64,000 bases of DNA from positions 1,682,001-1,746,000 of the forward strand of contig CM041200.1 of the NCBI GenBank assembly GCA_023078555.1, given 5' to 3'. The notes below the pieces were generated by a model. It was given only the letters and a program-made list of their open reading frames with translations. It was not told the DNA's origin and searched no databases. Below, piece after piece: positions 12,050 through 24,006 of this stretch. Both the position numbers and the translations under genes were made by a program. The DNA comes from Ulva prolifera (taxonomy: Eukaryota; Chlorophyta; Ulvophyceae; Ulvales; Ulvaceae). Position 1 is the stretch's first letter, and every line of letters starts with the position of its first letter.

Positions 12050-13540
12050 ATGATGCCAGATGAGGGCTTCAGACGTGATGCAACGGACTATGAAGTGCTG
12101 CTCCGCTCGGCGAAGGTCGTCAAACTGGAGCGGCACTACATTGCTAAAGCCAAGAAACACAATCTGTCTCCACAGGATCTCCTTCATGTGCTACCTCATA
12201 GGTAAAAACTCGAGCCCATGGTCTCTCTCATGCAATTTGTCATGCTTTGAACGCCATCAACGCAGTTTTCAAGGGTGTTACGTTATGTGGCTGCATTCTT
12301 CTGGACTGGTACAGGAGCCTGGATAGCTTGAGGGGAGCTCTGAACGTGAAATCCACAGGGAGGTCACAAGCTAAAAAGGCAAGTAACGCTCGGGTAGTGG
12401 CAGCAAGTGCGCAGCAGGCTAAAGCAGCTCTCAACAGTGCATCGCCTGTGCAAGGTGTTGCTGCCTCTTTCACCCCAGTCCTTCGGGGAATCACAGCAGT
12501 CGGTGCGGCCACTTCTCCTTTCTGCTGTGAGAATGTGCGTGTTTGTATGCTCAGTCGCATACTATTTTGGCAAAGCGCATCTCTTCTGGTGTCCTTGCTG
12601 TGTTTCAATATCACATGGAATTTCTGAGGAATGCTCTAGAATGCGAAATGGGCAGGATGCAGATGGACAGTCGATTCAGGTCTTGCTTATTGAGCATTGC
12701 GCAGACCATGGTGACAATTCACAAGATCGTGTAAGAAAGTTCACTGAAATTCCTGCCAATGAGAAGACAAAGTGGATGAGAAATTTGACAATCACATTAG
12801 CACATGGGGAGGATGTGGCACAAAAGTGCACCTTGCTGTCCGCCATGAGTGTTGCCGACTCAGACGAATGCGACCGACTGTACTCTTTCTCATTATCAGG
12901 TGAGCTGTCAGCCCAGCATATCGGGAGGTAAAAGGCAGCATTCGGCCACATGGCCCAAGTTCTGATACTGTAACGATTCTCAAGGCATGCTTGGCTGTGT
13001 GCCTTGCAGAACCACACCACTGTCCTTGCTTCAGAATTGGAGTTGGCGGAGATGGCACCCCGTTATTGTCATGGTCTCGCCTCAAGGCAATGTACAGATT
13101 GCCAAATGGCCAAGTCTGGGCTGAACATGAAGACTTATGGGACACCGAGGATCTTCGATCACATGCGGCGTCGATTGGCAAGATCATCAACGGTGCGCCT
13201 GAATATATGGATTCAGCTTCCTTTCCTTGCAGGTAGCTGCGGATTGTCAACGTGCAGTGAGATCACTGCATTTCTCACAGAAGATATCCCGGATCTGAAT
13301 TGCAGGCTCAACGATGATGCATGTGCAGACAAGGAGCTGCAAGGCTTTGGGGAGGCAGAGCTTGTGCTGAGCAAGCGCAGGGTGCACAGCAGGGTCGCAA
13401 ACGTGGAGTACGAGTGCTTTGTGTATGATGGTGGACCGCCAGCCGGAGGTTTTATAGATTCGCACCATGAAAAGAATTCATACTTCTGGAAGCGAGCGGT
13501 TGATCCAATCACAATGGTGATGACACATGTGCATCAGTAG
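12050..13540 (+). CDS. Unrecognised 361-residue protein, five exons
   Basis: Five exons chain with matching phases: 12050-12201, 12315-12534, 12629-12899, 13010-13192 and 13281-13540. The choice of frame in exons 3 and 4 follows from these phases and gives protein-like sequence in every exon, whereas the overlapping frames do not chain. The N-terminal third is basic and helical (K-V-V-K-L-E-R-H-Y-I-A-K-A-K-K-H, then an Ala/Ser-rich linker). The middle has an acidic and charged block, and the C-terminal part is rich in Cys, Trp and Gly (G-Q-V-W-A-E-H-E-D-L-W near 13100; Y-E-C-F-V-Y-D-G-G-P-P near 13410). There is no signal peptide or membrane helix. I do not recognise the family. The start ATG is the first in frame of a doublet, and the gene is head to head with DNAAF1, 671 bp away. 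Confidence 0.65.
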
Positions 13541-16132
13541 CTTATACTTTCCAGTCACAGGCATGTTCATGATCAGACATTCATCTAGCTATTGTCTCTG
13601 ACTTGATGTATATCATACATGAACAGTGTGTCAGCAATGGGCTATGTAGGGCACCAGAATTCCTGTAGCAGAACTCTCGTTGCAAGGTGACCAGTTCAAC
13701 TTATGCTCTTGGTTTGCCCTAGAGAGGTTCTGTGCGTTACAGTTTGCTCTCCTGGCCGCCGCCTCACTGGGGTCATGCTGCCTGAAATCCCCGGTGTGCT
13801 GATGCATGCAACTCGTCAAGATGCGAGCAGATTGGTACCCATCTGACCTGAGCGATGGGTCCGAAGTCTCCCGGTTCTGAGACCAAACTCTCAACCGAAT
13901 AACCAATGATTCGGGCATCACGCCTGACCTGGATGGCCACCGGCCTCTGCACCTCAAGTTGGACAAGTCATACGCATGCACAACGCAGAAAACATCTGTC
14001 CTGACGAGGCGCAGTGCAGGCTTCGGGTGAGGAGGTGAGCTTGCTGCATTGCGAATTTGTCTGGGGGGTGTTGGCGGAATGCGCCCCGGTGCACTGACGC
14101 GATCCAGTGGTGCCTGGGCAGAATTTGTTGGCCGCCTCGTGCTTGGCTGCGTTGGTGTTTTGTGTGGGTGTGCGTGCGCGTGGTGGTGGGTGTATGGGGT
14201 ATGAGTGGATTTTTTTCCCGGGGGAGGGGGGGGGGGGGGGGGGGGGGGGAGGGAGGAGGTGCACAGAGTTCTACCAGTGCAGGATTGCTGGCATGGTCCT
14301 TGTTCGGAGCGGCTGTTCGTCCTGCTTGGGGTGTTGGCTGTGGCTTGGGTGTGCTGCGTTCCTGATCCTGTGTTCCCGCAGTACTGCATGCCGCACTGTC
14401 TTTGTCCATGTAGCACACACAAAACATCGACCACCGCACTACCAGCCGCATCGGCCTTCCGAGCAGCATTGCAGAGACGGATGCAACAGTGGCGCGGTCG
14501 CGCCCGCAGGAACATCAAGAGAGGGACGCACATCAGTCTAGTTCTACCTCAGCCTGGCGACGCACCCTCGACACGTCGCAGACGAAGGCCGCAACGAGGT
14601 GCGTACAGGTGTACTATACCCGGACTGACCCCATGGAGATAGGTAAGGAGGCTGGGTAGGTGCCACGGCCCGCAATGTCACCCGTACCACTCACCACTGA
14701 TAGTAGTTTCTCAGCAACCATGTGGCTCATGCATGTGGCATTGGAGATTCAGTCACCGGGAATCGAAGGCAACAGGGGCGACAGACGCCTGCTCTGCCAC
14801 ATTGACCAGCCATTCCGTCAATGTGCACATGGCTTCCACAGCTGCACTAATGCTACCGGAGCCGTGGCAATTCATATGTAACGAAGGCGTTCACTTTGAA
14901 TGGTGCAGCGAAAACGACCAATCGCGCGGCACTGTCCACAAAGTCGCGCTCTAGATCTGCCTTGCTCGGTAGTATACGTACCTCAGTATGTCTGCAGTAG
15001 GGTGATGTGTGCGCACAGCGCTGCACACGCTGACCTTTCACTTTAACATGACGTGTGCGCACACGATACTGGCCACCGACGCGTCGCGACGTGACTTGTG
15101 CGTGCACGTTGTCTAGCCTTCTTAATGCTTCACCAGCGTGATGTGTTCGTGCACGAGGGCGCCACGTATCGATCGTGCGTGAGAACCGTATGGTTCAGGA
15201 TCCATCATGTAGTGGGGAGAAGCTTCCATGTCATGCATCGTAAAAATATTATTATCGCCGAACTCGGAGCGCAATGTGTGATGTCAGCCCGTTGCAGTGC
15301 CGCGGCAGGGTTCAGAAGATTTAGAACTTCTTACACGGCAGCGCACGACTATCTCCTAGAGATAATCAGCATATGCCGCTGGCAATTCACGACGGACTGC
15401 AGCTGCAGAAGTCGCGCAGGAATTTCTTGCTCGACACGCAGGAGGTCATCCCACAGGAGCGGAGAACAGGCAGCATCTGGCAGCGTTGGCGGGGTCATGA
15501 GCTGGCAGCACAGCGGCGGCAAAAGTTCTATGCACTTGTGCTCAGCATGCTTGGCGCCATACATCGAGATCTGCTCGTGTCCGGAAGTTCCTGGGTTCTG
15601 TCCTCAGTCAAGTCTCGTGAAGCTTTCGCCTTCAGATATATTTTGTGAGGGCCGCAGTTCTGGTTTCAATGGCGGTCGGCAAAGTCACGGTGGGGGGTCG
15701 GGGTAGGCCGGTGCACCATATCGGGGGGCTCCTGCGCGCTGAAATGGTGCGCGGTGCGGATGTGCGTGCTACCTAATGTGCTGCCTGTGTCTCTTGTCGT
15801 CGTAGTGGCCACAAACCTTTGTACAGTGCTGTGCCGTTTGTGCCGTTTTCAGAGGCGATGTCTCGATGTATTGAGGTTTCTGAGTCACCCGCCCGTGCGC
15901 GAAACGCGATGATCAGGCTGTACCTGACAGTGGGTTCTGATCTCTGGCCAAAACATGCTCACATCGAACGGCTTGATATCTATTGAATTTAAAAGCGTTT
16001 GCACGGACATATCGTCCCGAAGTTCATGTGAGCGTGTCCCTCTACCACTATGGGCGTCTTCGTCGGCGTATCAGATGCAATTGGCTTGGAGGCAATTCGA
16101 GCTGACATATACAGTTGGGATGTGTATGGATC
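13541..16132. other. Intergenic region with poly-G tract
   Basis: No recognised gene. Open frames around 13.6-14.6 kb run through a G tract and give poly-proline or poly-glycine, so they are not trusted. Two GTGTGCGCAC-type palindromes lie near 15008-15017 and 15052-15065. The first exons of ATG16 are expected in the right-hand part of this stretch but were not pinned down. Confidence 0.4.
14226..14249. repeat. Poly-G tract (24 bp)
   Basis: A run of 24 G on the plus strand, followed by a purine-rich GGGA stretch. Confidence 0.95.
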
Positions 16133-19100
16133 TCGAGCGGATCTCGGATCAGCGATCATCGACTACTCCAAGCTGTTGTCACGTAATCGGAGCTGTGAGG
16201 CAAGTTCTGTCTTGCGGTTGGTTCAGCAAATTTCTACATCACCAGACCACACAAACAGACATATTTCTTATGGCACTTCGTCATCCTTTTGCTGCCATTG
16301 CAAAGAGCATGTCCTCTACAGTTGTCCTTGTGTTGCACCAAGCCTGCACTGAGCTGGGCACCACGCGCCCCGGGCAGCCGCGTTCAGACGCTGGTGGCCT
16401 TGCAGGAAAATGTTGGCCGACTTGAGGGTGTCAGTGTCAAACTAAGACAGGAGAAGACAGATTTGGTACACGAGATCAGTGAAATCAAGCAGGAGGCACA
16501 TCAAGAGATCATCAAAGTCGAAGCACGATTAAAATGTCGCATCCATGAATTAGAGACAGCAAATGCAAAATTAGCGAAACAGCTGGAAGATCTGCAACAA
16601 GACCACCAGTCATTGCAAGTGACTTACAACGATGCTCAAGTCACAATCACACAGCACGCGTCACGAATACACAAGGTATATTTTCACGTTGCTACTCTTC
16701 ACAGGACGGGGCGCATGGAAGTCTGCTGCGGTGTTGCAGTGGCCAGGTAGTGCCAAGATTTTCGAATTGGGTGCAGCTCGAAGCTCAAGTCGAGGACGCG
16801 GAGCGAGATAAACTCGACCTCAGAGATGCTCTGACTGGAGAAAAGGAAGCACGTATTGCTGCAGTTGAAGAACTGGAGGCGCGGCTGAAGGCGAAGGAGA
16901 AGGCTGAGGAGGAAAAAGAAGAGGCCGAGGCACAGTTTCGCGAGCTGAAAGGGCGTTACATTGAGCGAGCAGAAGACCTTGCCAAAGCACAAGATGATGC
17001 CAACGCTGAGGTGACTATCCCAGGTCTGTCATGCTTGATGCTTACACCTCCCCTGGCTGCTGCCGCTGTCACATAAACCAGCAGGGATTGCGCGCTGTGC
17101 AGTTTGCCAAGTTTCAAGAGATGCAGCGCTTGTTCAGACTGGAGAAAGCTGCCTGGGAAGAGCAGCATAACTATGGGTCACGCACATTCAACCCAGCTTC
17201 ATCCTTCACCCTGAATTCTGTCGTAGGGAGCGTGCGCAATGTGCTCCGAGGGACAGGCTCGTTCCTGCAGCAGCAGCAGTGTAGGAGCGCTTCCATGGAT
17301 GTTCAAGTGATGCCAGAAGATGGAGCAGATGTCATCGCAGTGCCCGATGTCGACATGTATATTCCACCTGTGTCTCCTATACCGGTATGGACCGAGTGAC
17401 TGTCATTCAAACTACGTCAGCACCACGCATTCAGTGACCACTGCTAGAGCATCAATCCGTATCAGCTTCAAGAATCACCATCAACTGGATCACCCATGTT
17501 TTGTCTCATCTTGTTTCTACTGGTTTGCAGCATTGGCTGGTGCTGGCACTTCATCACAGCGCGATACACCATCAAGGTTGCGTTTGCACCCGCACGTTGC
17601 AGAAGGAGTTTCATGCATTGATGGACTTCGATGTGAACCTGTTTGATCGCGCTTGTGGCAGGGATGTGTGGGGCAGTATCCTGTTTGCCCTGGCACTGTT
17701 TGAATGTATGGCACCTGCAGGCCCTTGTGATGCGCAAGCATGTGCAGAAGCATAGAGGTGGTTGCAGCTATGCAGCTTTCTCCCAGTCCGGAAACTATGT
17801 TGCAACTGGCGGCCAGGATGGCGTTGTGCGGATTTGGAATGCCAGTGATGGCAGCCTTATGACCGAGCTGACCCCACCGAACGCCCACACCGCAGCCAGC
17901 ATCAATTGTGTTCAGTTCTCAGAAGAAAGAGGCGTTGTGATGGCAGCCTCAAATGACAAGTCCATCGCAGTCTGGGACTTTCACACCATGCGTCAGAGAT
18001 TCCTGATGACAGGTATTCCTCTCTACACTCATTGCCAGAGTGGGTAGCATTGAATTGTGTACTCTACCTGATCTAGCAAGCATATTTGTCTCATCGTGGT
18101 ACGAAGTTGTCCACATAGCTACTTTATCTGGACCATACAGAATTTGACTGCTTGCTTGCTACAGGCCACACGAACGCTGTGCTTGGACTCTGTCAGCATC
18201 CAAGCCTGTCAAATGTAGTCCTCTCATGTGGAGCAGACCGGATGATCAAGGAGTGGTCCTTGGCAGATGGAATCTGTAAGCGAACAATTCCATGTCAGAG
18301 CAAACCGCTGGACCTGGCGTATTCTAGTGATGGTCAGTTTATTGTCTCGGCTCATTATGATGGATCGCTCCACGTCTTTGATGCCAGCACTGGGTCCAAC
18401 CTTCAGCATGTAGAGAGGGTCCATAGACGGGCTAGTGGACCAGGCATGTCCGTAATCGCAACAGCGCTGCCCTTCAACATGGTCACAGCGGGAAGGGACA
18501 GTGCCGTTTGCATCACGGATGTCTATCATGGAGAGGTGCGCCCTGCACCATGTCTCAAACATCACTCACACCCCACAATAACGGCTGGCAGCTGGCTCAT
18601 CTCAATCAAGGCGGTGCTGGACTGTAGCTCAGGGCTGATGCGGTCATGGCTACAGGCATCATCATCTGTTGTGTCATGGTGCTCCAGCTTGCTTGGTGCA
18701 TCAATCTTGCTCGAATCCTGAGCCTGCCTACACAATCACGGAGGATTTCAAGCCAGTTCTGTGTGTCGATGTGTCAACAGTACTGGCCATGAGTGCCGTC
18801 ACTTATCGCTGACAGGCGTCCGTGTGCAACCAGTCAGTTCAATGTGTGACAACCTTGATGTGCCCACAGGTTCGGCAAAAAATTGAGCACCCAGAAGTCT
18901 TATGCATCGGGTATCAGCACTGCACACCGGCTGTGGCCCCTGATGATGCTCTTATTGCTGTGGGCACATCATCTGGGGTGGTGCTCCTGCTGGATATGAA
19001 GACCGGGGACATTCACAGCAAACTGGTGAGCCACACAGACCCCGTGGTGTGCGTTGCATGGTCTCCAAGATCGGAAGATGATGCAGCGGTTGCCACAAGT

Positions 19101-19163
19101 GTGGACCGCGCTGGCAATGTCGTGTTTTGGCGACAAGATCATAACACACATGCTTCATCTTGA
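16133..19163 (+). CDS. ATG16: Autophagy protein 16 (ATG16) with WD40 propeller
   Basis: Six exons are firm: 16378-16675, 16777-17010, 17103-17384, 17721-18012, 18165-18535 and 18870-19163. The first two are coiled coil with heptad Leu/Glu/Lys. The third is a linker containing F-T-L-N-S-V-V-G-S-V-R, and the last three encode seven WD40 repeats (for example A-T-G-G-Q-D-G-V-V-R-I-W and S-C-G-A-D-R-M-I-K-E-W). Coiled coil plus C-terminal seven-blade propeller is the ATG16L1/plant ATG16 layout; yeast Atg16 lacks the propeller. The protein scaffolds ATG12-ATG5 for ATG8 lipidation on the autophagosome membrane. A short block near 16160-16185, D-Y-S-K-L-L-S-R-N, resembles the end of the ATG5-binding N-terminal helix of ATG16L1. 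The feature starts at that block, but the true initiation codon and the donor after it are uncertain. Confidence 0.85.
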
Positions 19164-19940
19164 TCCGTGGCCCAGGTCTCAGTGCCTAGATTTGATGGAC
19201 ACAGCGAAGCTGCTTCAGGCCATGCTGGTTGCTGCCTTGGCTTGGGCTGCTACGCGGGGGGGTTCTGTGCTCATGGAGTGTGGGGAAAGCAGCACTCTCC
19301 AGAAAATCGCAGGCCTTGTTGGATAGTGTTGCTTTTTACGGTGTCTGCGTTTACTCCCAGGGGATGGCCCCTAAGTATCGCAGATGGATGCAGTATGCAT
19401 GATGTATGTGTAGAGTTGATGTGATTTTTACGTTGCTCAAGTACACGCACACAGTGCCGTTGCTGGAAATCACTGGCAGCTACCCATCGACGTCGATCCG
19501 ATTACATGCCTTGTGCTTTCCAGTGTGGCCCGTTTCAACAGCAGCAAAAACCGCAATTCGATGTGCTGAAAGTCACTTGTGAACGACTGTACTTGACTTA
19601 CCACTAGACGGTGATTTGTTTGTGACCTGTCCGCCCCTTGGAGCTCTGAGGCCGGTGCCTACATGGCCTGATACCCGATTGCTCCATCCTTGGTTTGGTT
19701 GGATGTCTACTGGCGACTTCGTGCATGCATGCACTGTCCGTAAACAGGGCATGCCGGACATTCTGCAGATTGACTGCTTGGCGTTCGATGCAGGATTGGC
19801 ACGGACGGTCGATTGCAAATGGGCCTCAAGACATCGATGCACAATGTGCGATCGCCAAGTTGCTTGACTGCGCATATTTCTTTTTTGCACACGAGTGCTG
19901 ACGGCCAGGAATACAAAGAGGCGTCAAACATAATTAAAAT
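19164..19940. other. Intergenic, 3' region of ATG16 and promoter of RBM34-like gene
   Basis: No gene recognised. Both genes run left to right, so this stretch should hold the ATG16 3' untranslated region and the RBM34-like promoter. Confidence 0.4.
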
Positions 19941-21740
19941 ATGTCGCTTTTCTCCAACCTTTTTCAAGGCGCAAACACGACGAGCTCAACGCTGTTTTCG
20001 GAAGCCAATCAGTATCGGGCAGACGCTTCGGCGCGGCCGAAGCCAGCACGTACGATTCCAGCTTTCAAACAGTGAGAGAGCGAAACTCGCATCCTCACTG
20101 TGGTATCTTGGCATGCTATCATCGTGGACCGGAGCAAGCTGCATCGCCTCATGTAGGCCCGGCGGCACCTTTAAAGAAACGAAAAAAGAAGAAAGACAAC
20201 TCCGATATCGGCCAAGTAAGAAGGGTAGGTGCTGCCCCTGCAAGTCCTGAACAGCACAGCAAGGCCAGTCCATGTCACACCAAGGGGACTGGCACCACTG
20301 CTGCACAACCTACTGTACCGGACGGAGCAAAGATGGGTACTTGTCGGAACCATAGAACAGATCTCTCCGTAGAGGAAGCAGCCTTGGACGCTCATGCTAG
20401 CAGTGATCATGAAGACAGCAGTATGCCTAAGAATAGCCAGCCGAGAACCACAGATACCAAAACGTTAGATGATGAAGAAGCAACAAAGCGTACAGTTTTT
20501 GTCGGGAACATTCCAGCTGACACCAAGAAGTCCTCTTTGAAGGCAACTTTTTCGAGGTAAGCATGCACGTCAGCTTTACAGGGCCCATGAGCACATTTGC
20601 ACGGCGGAGTTGGATTTCAAGATGATTTCAAGATGACCGTGCAGGTATGGGTCAATAGAAGCGATACGCCTACGAAGCCTTCCAATTGACAATGAGAGCC
20701 GTATGCCTCGAAACCTTCAAATCAAAGCGGGCAAGGTGAATTCTGGTGGAGGCTCGGCTAATGCGTACATACGTTTTAAAGTTCGAGATGAAGCCATTGC
20801 CGCTTGTGCCGAGAACATGTCCATTTTCAGCGATCAGCACATCAGGGTTGATATGGCCGGTTGCAGGAACGCAAAGTCAGCTGTGGCACATTATCCTCCG
20901 GCACGCTCCATTTTCATCGGGAACTTGGCGTTGGACATCCAGGTGTGCATCAGCGCGCATGCAGGGGTGTTTTGCAGGCCATCCACATGCTGGCCATCGC
21001 CCAGCACTGATGTTTTCAGAGCGCGACTTGCAGGAAGAGGAACTTATCAGCGTGTTCAACAAGGGGGACCAGGCAATGCAACTTCAAGATTCGGTTGAGG
21101 CAGTCAGAGTTGTAAGAGACAGCAAAACACGAATCGGCAAGGGCATTGCTTACGTGCTCTTCAAGTCTAGAGTTGCTGCCCTAGCCGCATTGCAGCTTAA
21201 TGGTTCTGAATGCAAAGGTCGACAGATGAGGGTTGGCCGCGTGGACAATTCACATGCAAAAGTGAGCGCCAAAGGAGGCCCACAGGGTTCCAGGAAAGCA
21301 CGAGGTATGCCAAGACAACATCAGGAAAAGAGAACTGATGGTGCGTGACACTGCGCTTCTGTTTGCCTTGTAAATTTTGCAATGTATGTATATTAATGGG
21401 TCTTGATGGCATGGATGTACTGGTACAGAGGCGTTCCCCGAGACGAGGTACAATATGTTCTGATACCTGAAAAAGTGCAGAATATCTTGGCCAGAAACAT
21501 AGCAAGAGTGGGGTCAAGAAAAAGGTCAAGGATATGGCGACAGCGCAGACGAGTGGAGTAGGTACAGCAAAGAAAGCACAAAAGGGTGGATCACGCATTG
21601 TTAAAAGACCAGCTGTGGCTGCAAGGAAGGCCAAAGCATTGCTGGCAGCTGGCAAAGTTCCGCCTGCCAGTGCACTGGCTGCACTCAAGAAGAAACAGAA
21701 GCAGAAACCGCAAGGACGGTCGTCCAAACCCAATGAATGA
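19941..21740 (+). CDS. RBM34/Nop12-type nucleolar RNA-binding protein
   Basis: Exons: 19941-20049 (tentative end), about 20139-20556, 20645-20942, 21034-21340 and 21481-21740. After a short N-terminal exon comes a lysine-rich block (L-K-K-R-K-K-K-K-D) typical of nucleolar targeting and an acidic/Ser linker. Two RRM domains follow. RRM1 has RNP2 T-V-F-V-G-N-I and, after an insert, RNP1-like N-A-Y-I-R-F. RRM2 has I-F-I-G-N-L and K-G-I-A-Y-V-L-F. The C-terminal tail is Lys/Ala-rich. The long insert between RNP2 and RNP1 in RRM1 and the K-G-x-A-Y-V-L-F signature are specific to the RBM34/yeast Nop12 family, which acts in large-subunit rRNA processing. Exons 2-5 have consistent phases. The exon 1 donor and exon 2 acceptor were chosen as the pair that preserves frame and remain provisional. 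A near-perfect hairpin starts on the stop codon. Confidence 0.85.
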
Positions 21741-21766
21741 TATGCTCATGACCCATGAGCATATCA
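21738..21766. repeat. 13-bp stem, 3-base loop hairpin on stop codon of RBM34-like gene
   Basis: The bases TGATATGCTCATG and CATGAGCATATCA pair perfectly around the loop ACC. The first three bases of the stem are the TGA stop codon, so in the mRNA the hairpin would begin exactly at the end of translation. Confidence 0.9.
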
Positions 21767-21778
21767 TGGGCCATGAGT

Positions 21779-22094
21779 CATGGGGGAATACCAATTGCTA
21801 AGAGGGTATATGGAACCCGACTGTTTGTCCATGAAGGAGTATGACTTGATTGGATGGCAGCATCACTCCAATGTAGCGATGCAGACAGCAATTGAACGTG
21901 GTCGCATCGGATCCCACCCTGCGGTGATGGGTGCTGAAGCAGACGAAATGCAGCTTGCTGCACATGTCGATGATCAAGAAAGCGTACTGGTCACATATGT
22001 TGCAGCACAAATACAGCAGAATACTCCAAAAGGCTTGCACATGTGTTGTGCTGACGCGCTGAACCATGCTGCTGGAATGTTGGCAGCTGAATGA
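21779..22094 (+). CDS. Small open frame, about 104 residues, unrecognised
   Basis: An ATG-started frame without introns sits 38 bp after the preceding stop codon. It has an even amino acid composition with a His/Gln/Ala-rich second half. It might be a separate small gene, an alternative 3' exon of the RBM34-like gene, or chance. The minus strand is also open over most of the same span, which lowers confidence. Confidence 0.25.
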
Positions 22095-24006
22095 CTGTCG
22101 GACTGGATCGTATCAGGCACGCCTTCCTCCCATGTAACATGTAATATCGACATCTATCAAGCTATGAGCATAAAAACTACAGCCGAATCATGAGAACGCC
22201 GACACATTGAAGCCTAGTGCTGTCTCCGCAGTGGAAATGCGTGAAGATATCATGGCGCTATCAGACCTATTCATCGAGGTAGAGGCTGGGGACATACATC
22301 TCGAACCTCAGGACTTTTCCTGACTTTGTATCGTATGAAAGGTTTTGCTGGACAGCTAATTCATGCAAAGGTATTCTTGCTGCTTGCGTACGTGGTGAGG
22401 AAGTCAACGACACCCTCGCGTAAGCTGTGCTCCCTGAGGAATGCCGCGATAGGAAGGACCAAGAGTTTCCGCACTCATCATCGATGCTGTCTGATTCAAG
22501 GAGTGATCAGGGCAAACAGTGATCAGGGCCTTGCGTCACGTTGAGTTATGACGACATTACTGCGAACACACGGCAGGGCCTGCAGCGTGAAAAGCCCCGC
22601 TCCGCTATTGGAGAGTGGGCACATCATTTGAAAGTGCTTCTCTTTGTGTCGTGTGAGCATGGCTACGCTGGTCTTGTAGTAGGTACGTGTGACCAGAACG
22701 CTGATACCTGACGGTAATAAAGTCGCTGCACTGCGTCGGGACTGGGCCGACTTGGTCAAGAGAAGACGTCAGCGTTGATGCACACCGTGCTTGCATGCAG
22801 CTACCGGGGTCTACACGGTATGAATTTCAGACCCGCCTGTGCCAATTCGTTAGTGTTCCAAGCCTAGGCCCCCCAGGAGAATCGCTTTTTAACATAGACA
22901 CCGTTGCCGGCCGCCGCCACCGATCACCAGGAGCAAAGGCTTGACAGCAGCTATTCGTGCGGTCGTCTGTGTCAAAGCTTTCGCAGCCAATGTTTCCATC
23001 AAGCGCGCGACAGGCACATCTTCTGCACATTGACGAGCATATCGAAGCCTATCAAAAACAGCAGCCTTCCAGCTCGCGACACGGCGCTCATCTGTAGCAA
23101 TCGGTTGCGTCGGGCTTGGCTGCTTGGTGCTGCCATCCGAACATGTCGGGCTCGGTGACCGCTCGACGCCGCGGCACTGCATTTGATACGCAACCACAAT
23201 GACCACCAAGCTGTCCAATTCACCCGCTTCCAAGCCCAGATAGCATCAGCTCACCAATACCCATGTGCAACAGCTCACCGCCTGGCGCTCGCTCACCGCA
23301 TGCCAGCGAGAGGTGGCTGTTTTTGCCTCTGCTGATCCATGTGACCGTTGGCAATGGCGCGCAGCTGCAGCGAATTGCTGCCCTGATTTGTGCGTGCATG
23401 GGTCTGCTCTTGCTATACGCTGAATCGCAGCGAGCCGCGATTCGCTTGCAACGCACAATACATCCGGATCTGAATTTTCGTTCTAGGCTAGGAACACTTT
23501 CGTGCACCTACTGCCGCCCTCAGAATGTCACCGCGGCAGGTGGCGAGTTCTGATACGACGCCGCAGGTGTAATTAATCTCGCAGCTCTTTCTCGCAAAAC
23601 TACAGACAGCCAGAAACTTTGCATTCTGCTTATATGCTTGGCCCGACCCTGCTTGATACAATGGACTTGGCGGGCCTGGCTATTAGTGTTCCTGTCTCCC
23701 ATCTTCATGATCCCATGAGTCCCAATGATATTGAGGCCGACCTTTTCCCCATTCTTGCAGTTCAGAACTCCTCTTCTAGATTGGTCCGCTCCTGTGCAAT
23801 TGGTGGATTGTTGGGCGTGACAATATTGTGTCGGACCCTGCGACCGTGAAGAATGAAGATATGGCGTTGTGGTCATACATACACACATAATCAATAGTCA
23901 ACATAATCGATCAACACGCCACTGTCCGGCTTGGATAATGCAGGCATGTAAAGCATTCGACTTCACGCCACTCGGTTTTACAGCACTACATAGACCCGAA
24001 ATCATG
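22095..24006. other. Intergenic region, possible minus-strand exon at 22889-23233
   Basis: No family recognised. The minus strand holds a 114-codon ATG-started frame at 22889-23233 with a helical stretch (V-F-D-R-L-R-Y-A-R-Q-C-A-E-D-V) ending in a glycine run at a possible donor. I found no downstream exon that chains with it. The remainder shows nothing. Confidence 0.3.

Noticed and set aside
12407-12734. Alternative frames of exon 3 of the unknown gene, one with a good-looking E-F-L-R-N-A-L stretch
   Set aside because: They do not join the next exon in phase, while the chosen frame chains through all five exons.
13631-14533. A 300-codon open frame on the minus strand with a long proline run
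   Set aside because: The proline run is the 14226-14249 G tract read on the other strand. The rest is low-complexity His/Thr/Pro/Ser with no family signal, and other frames are open over the same span.
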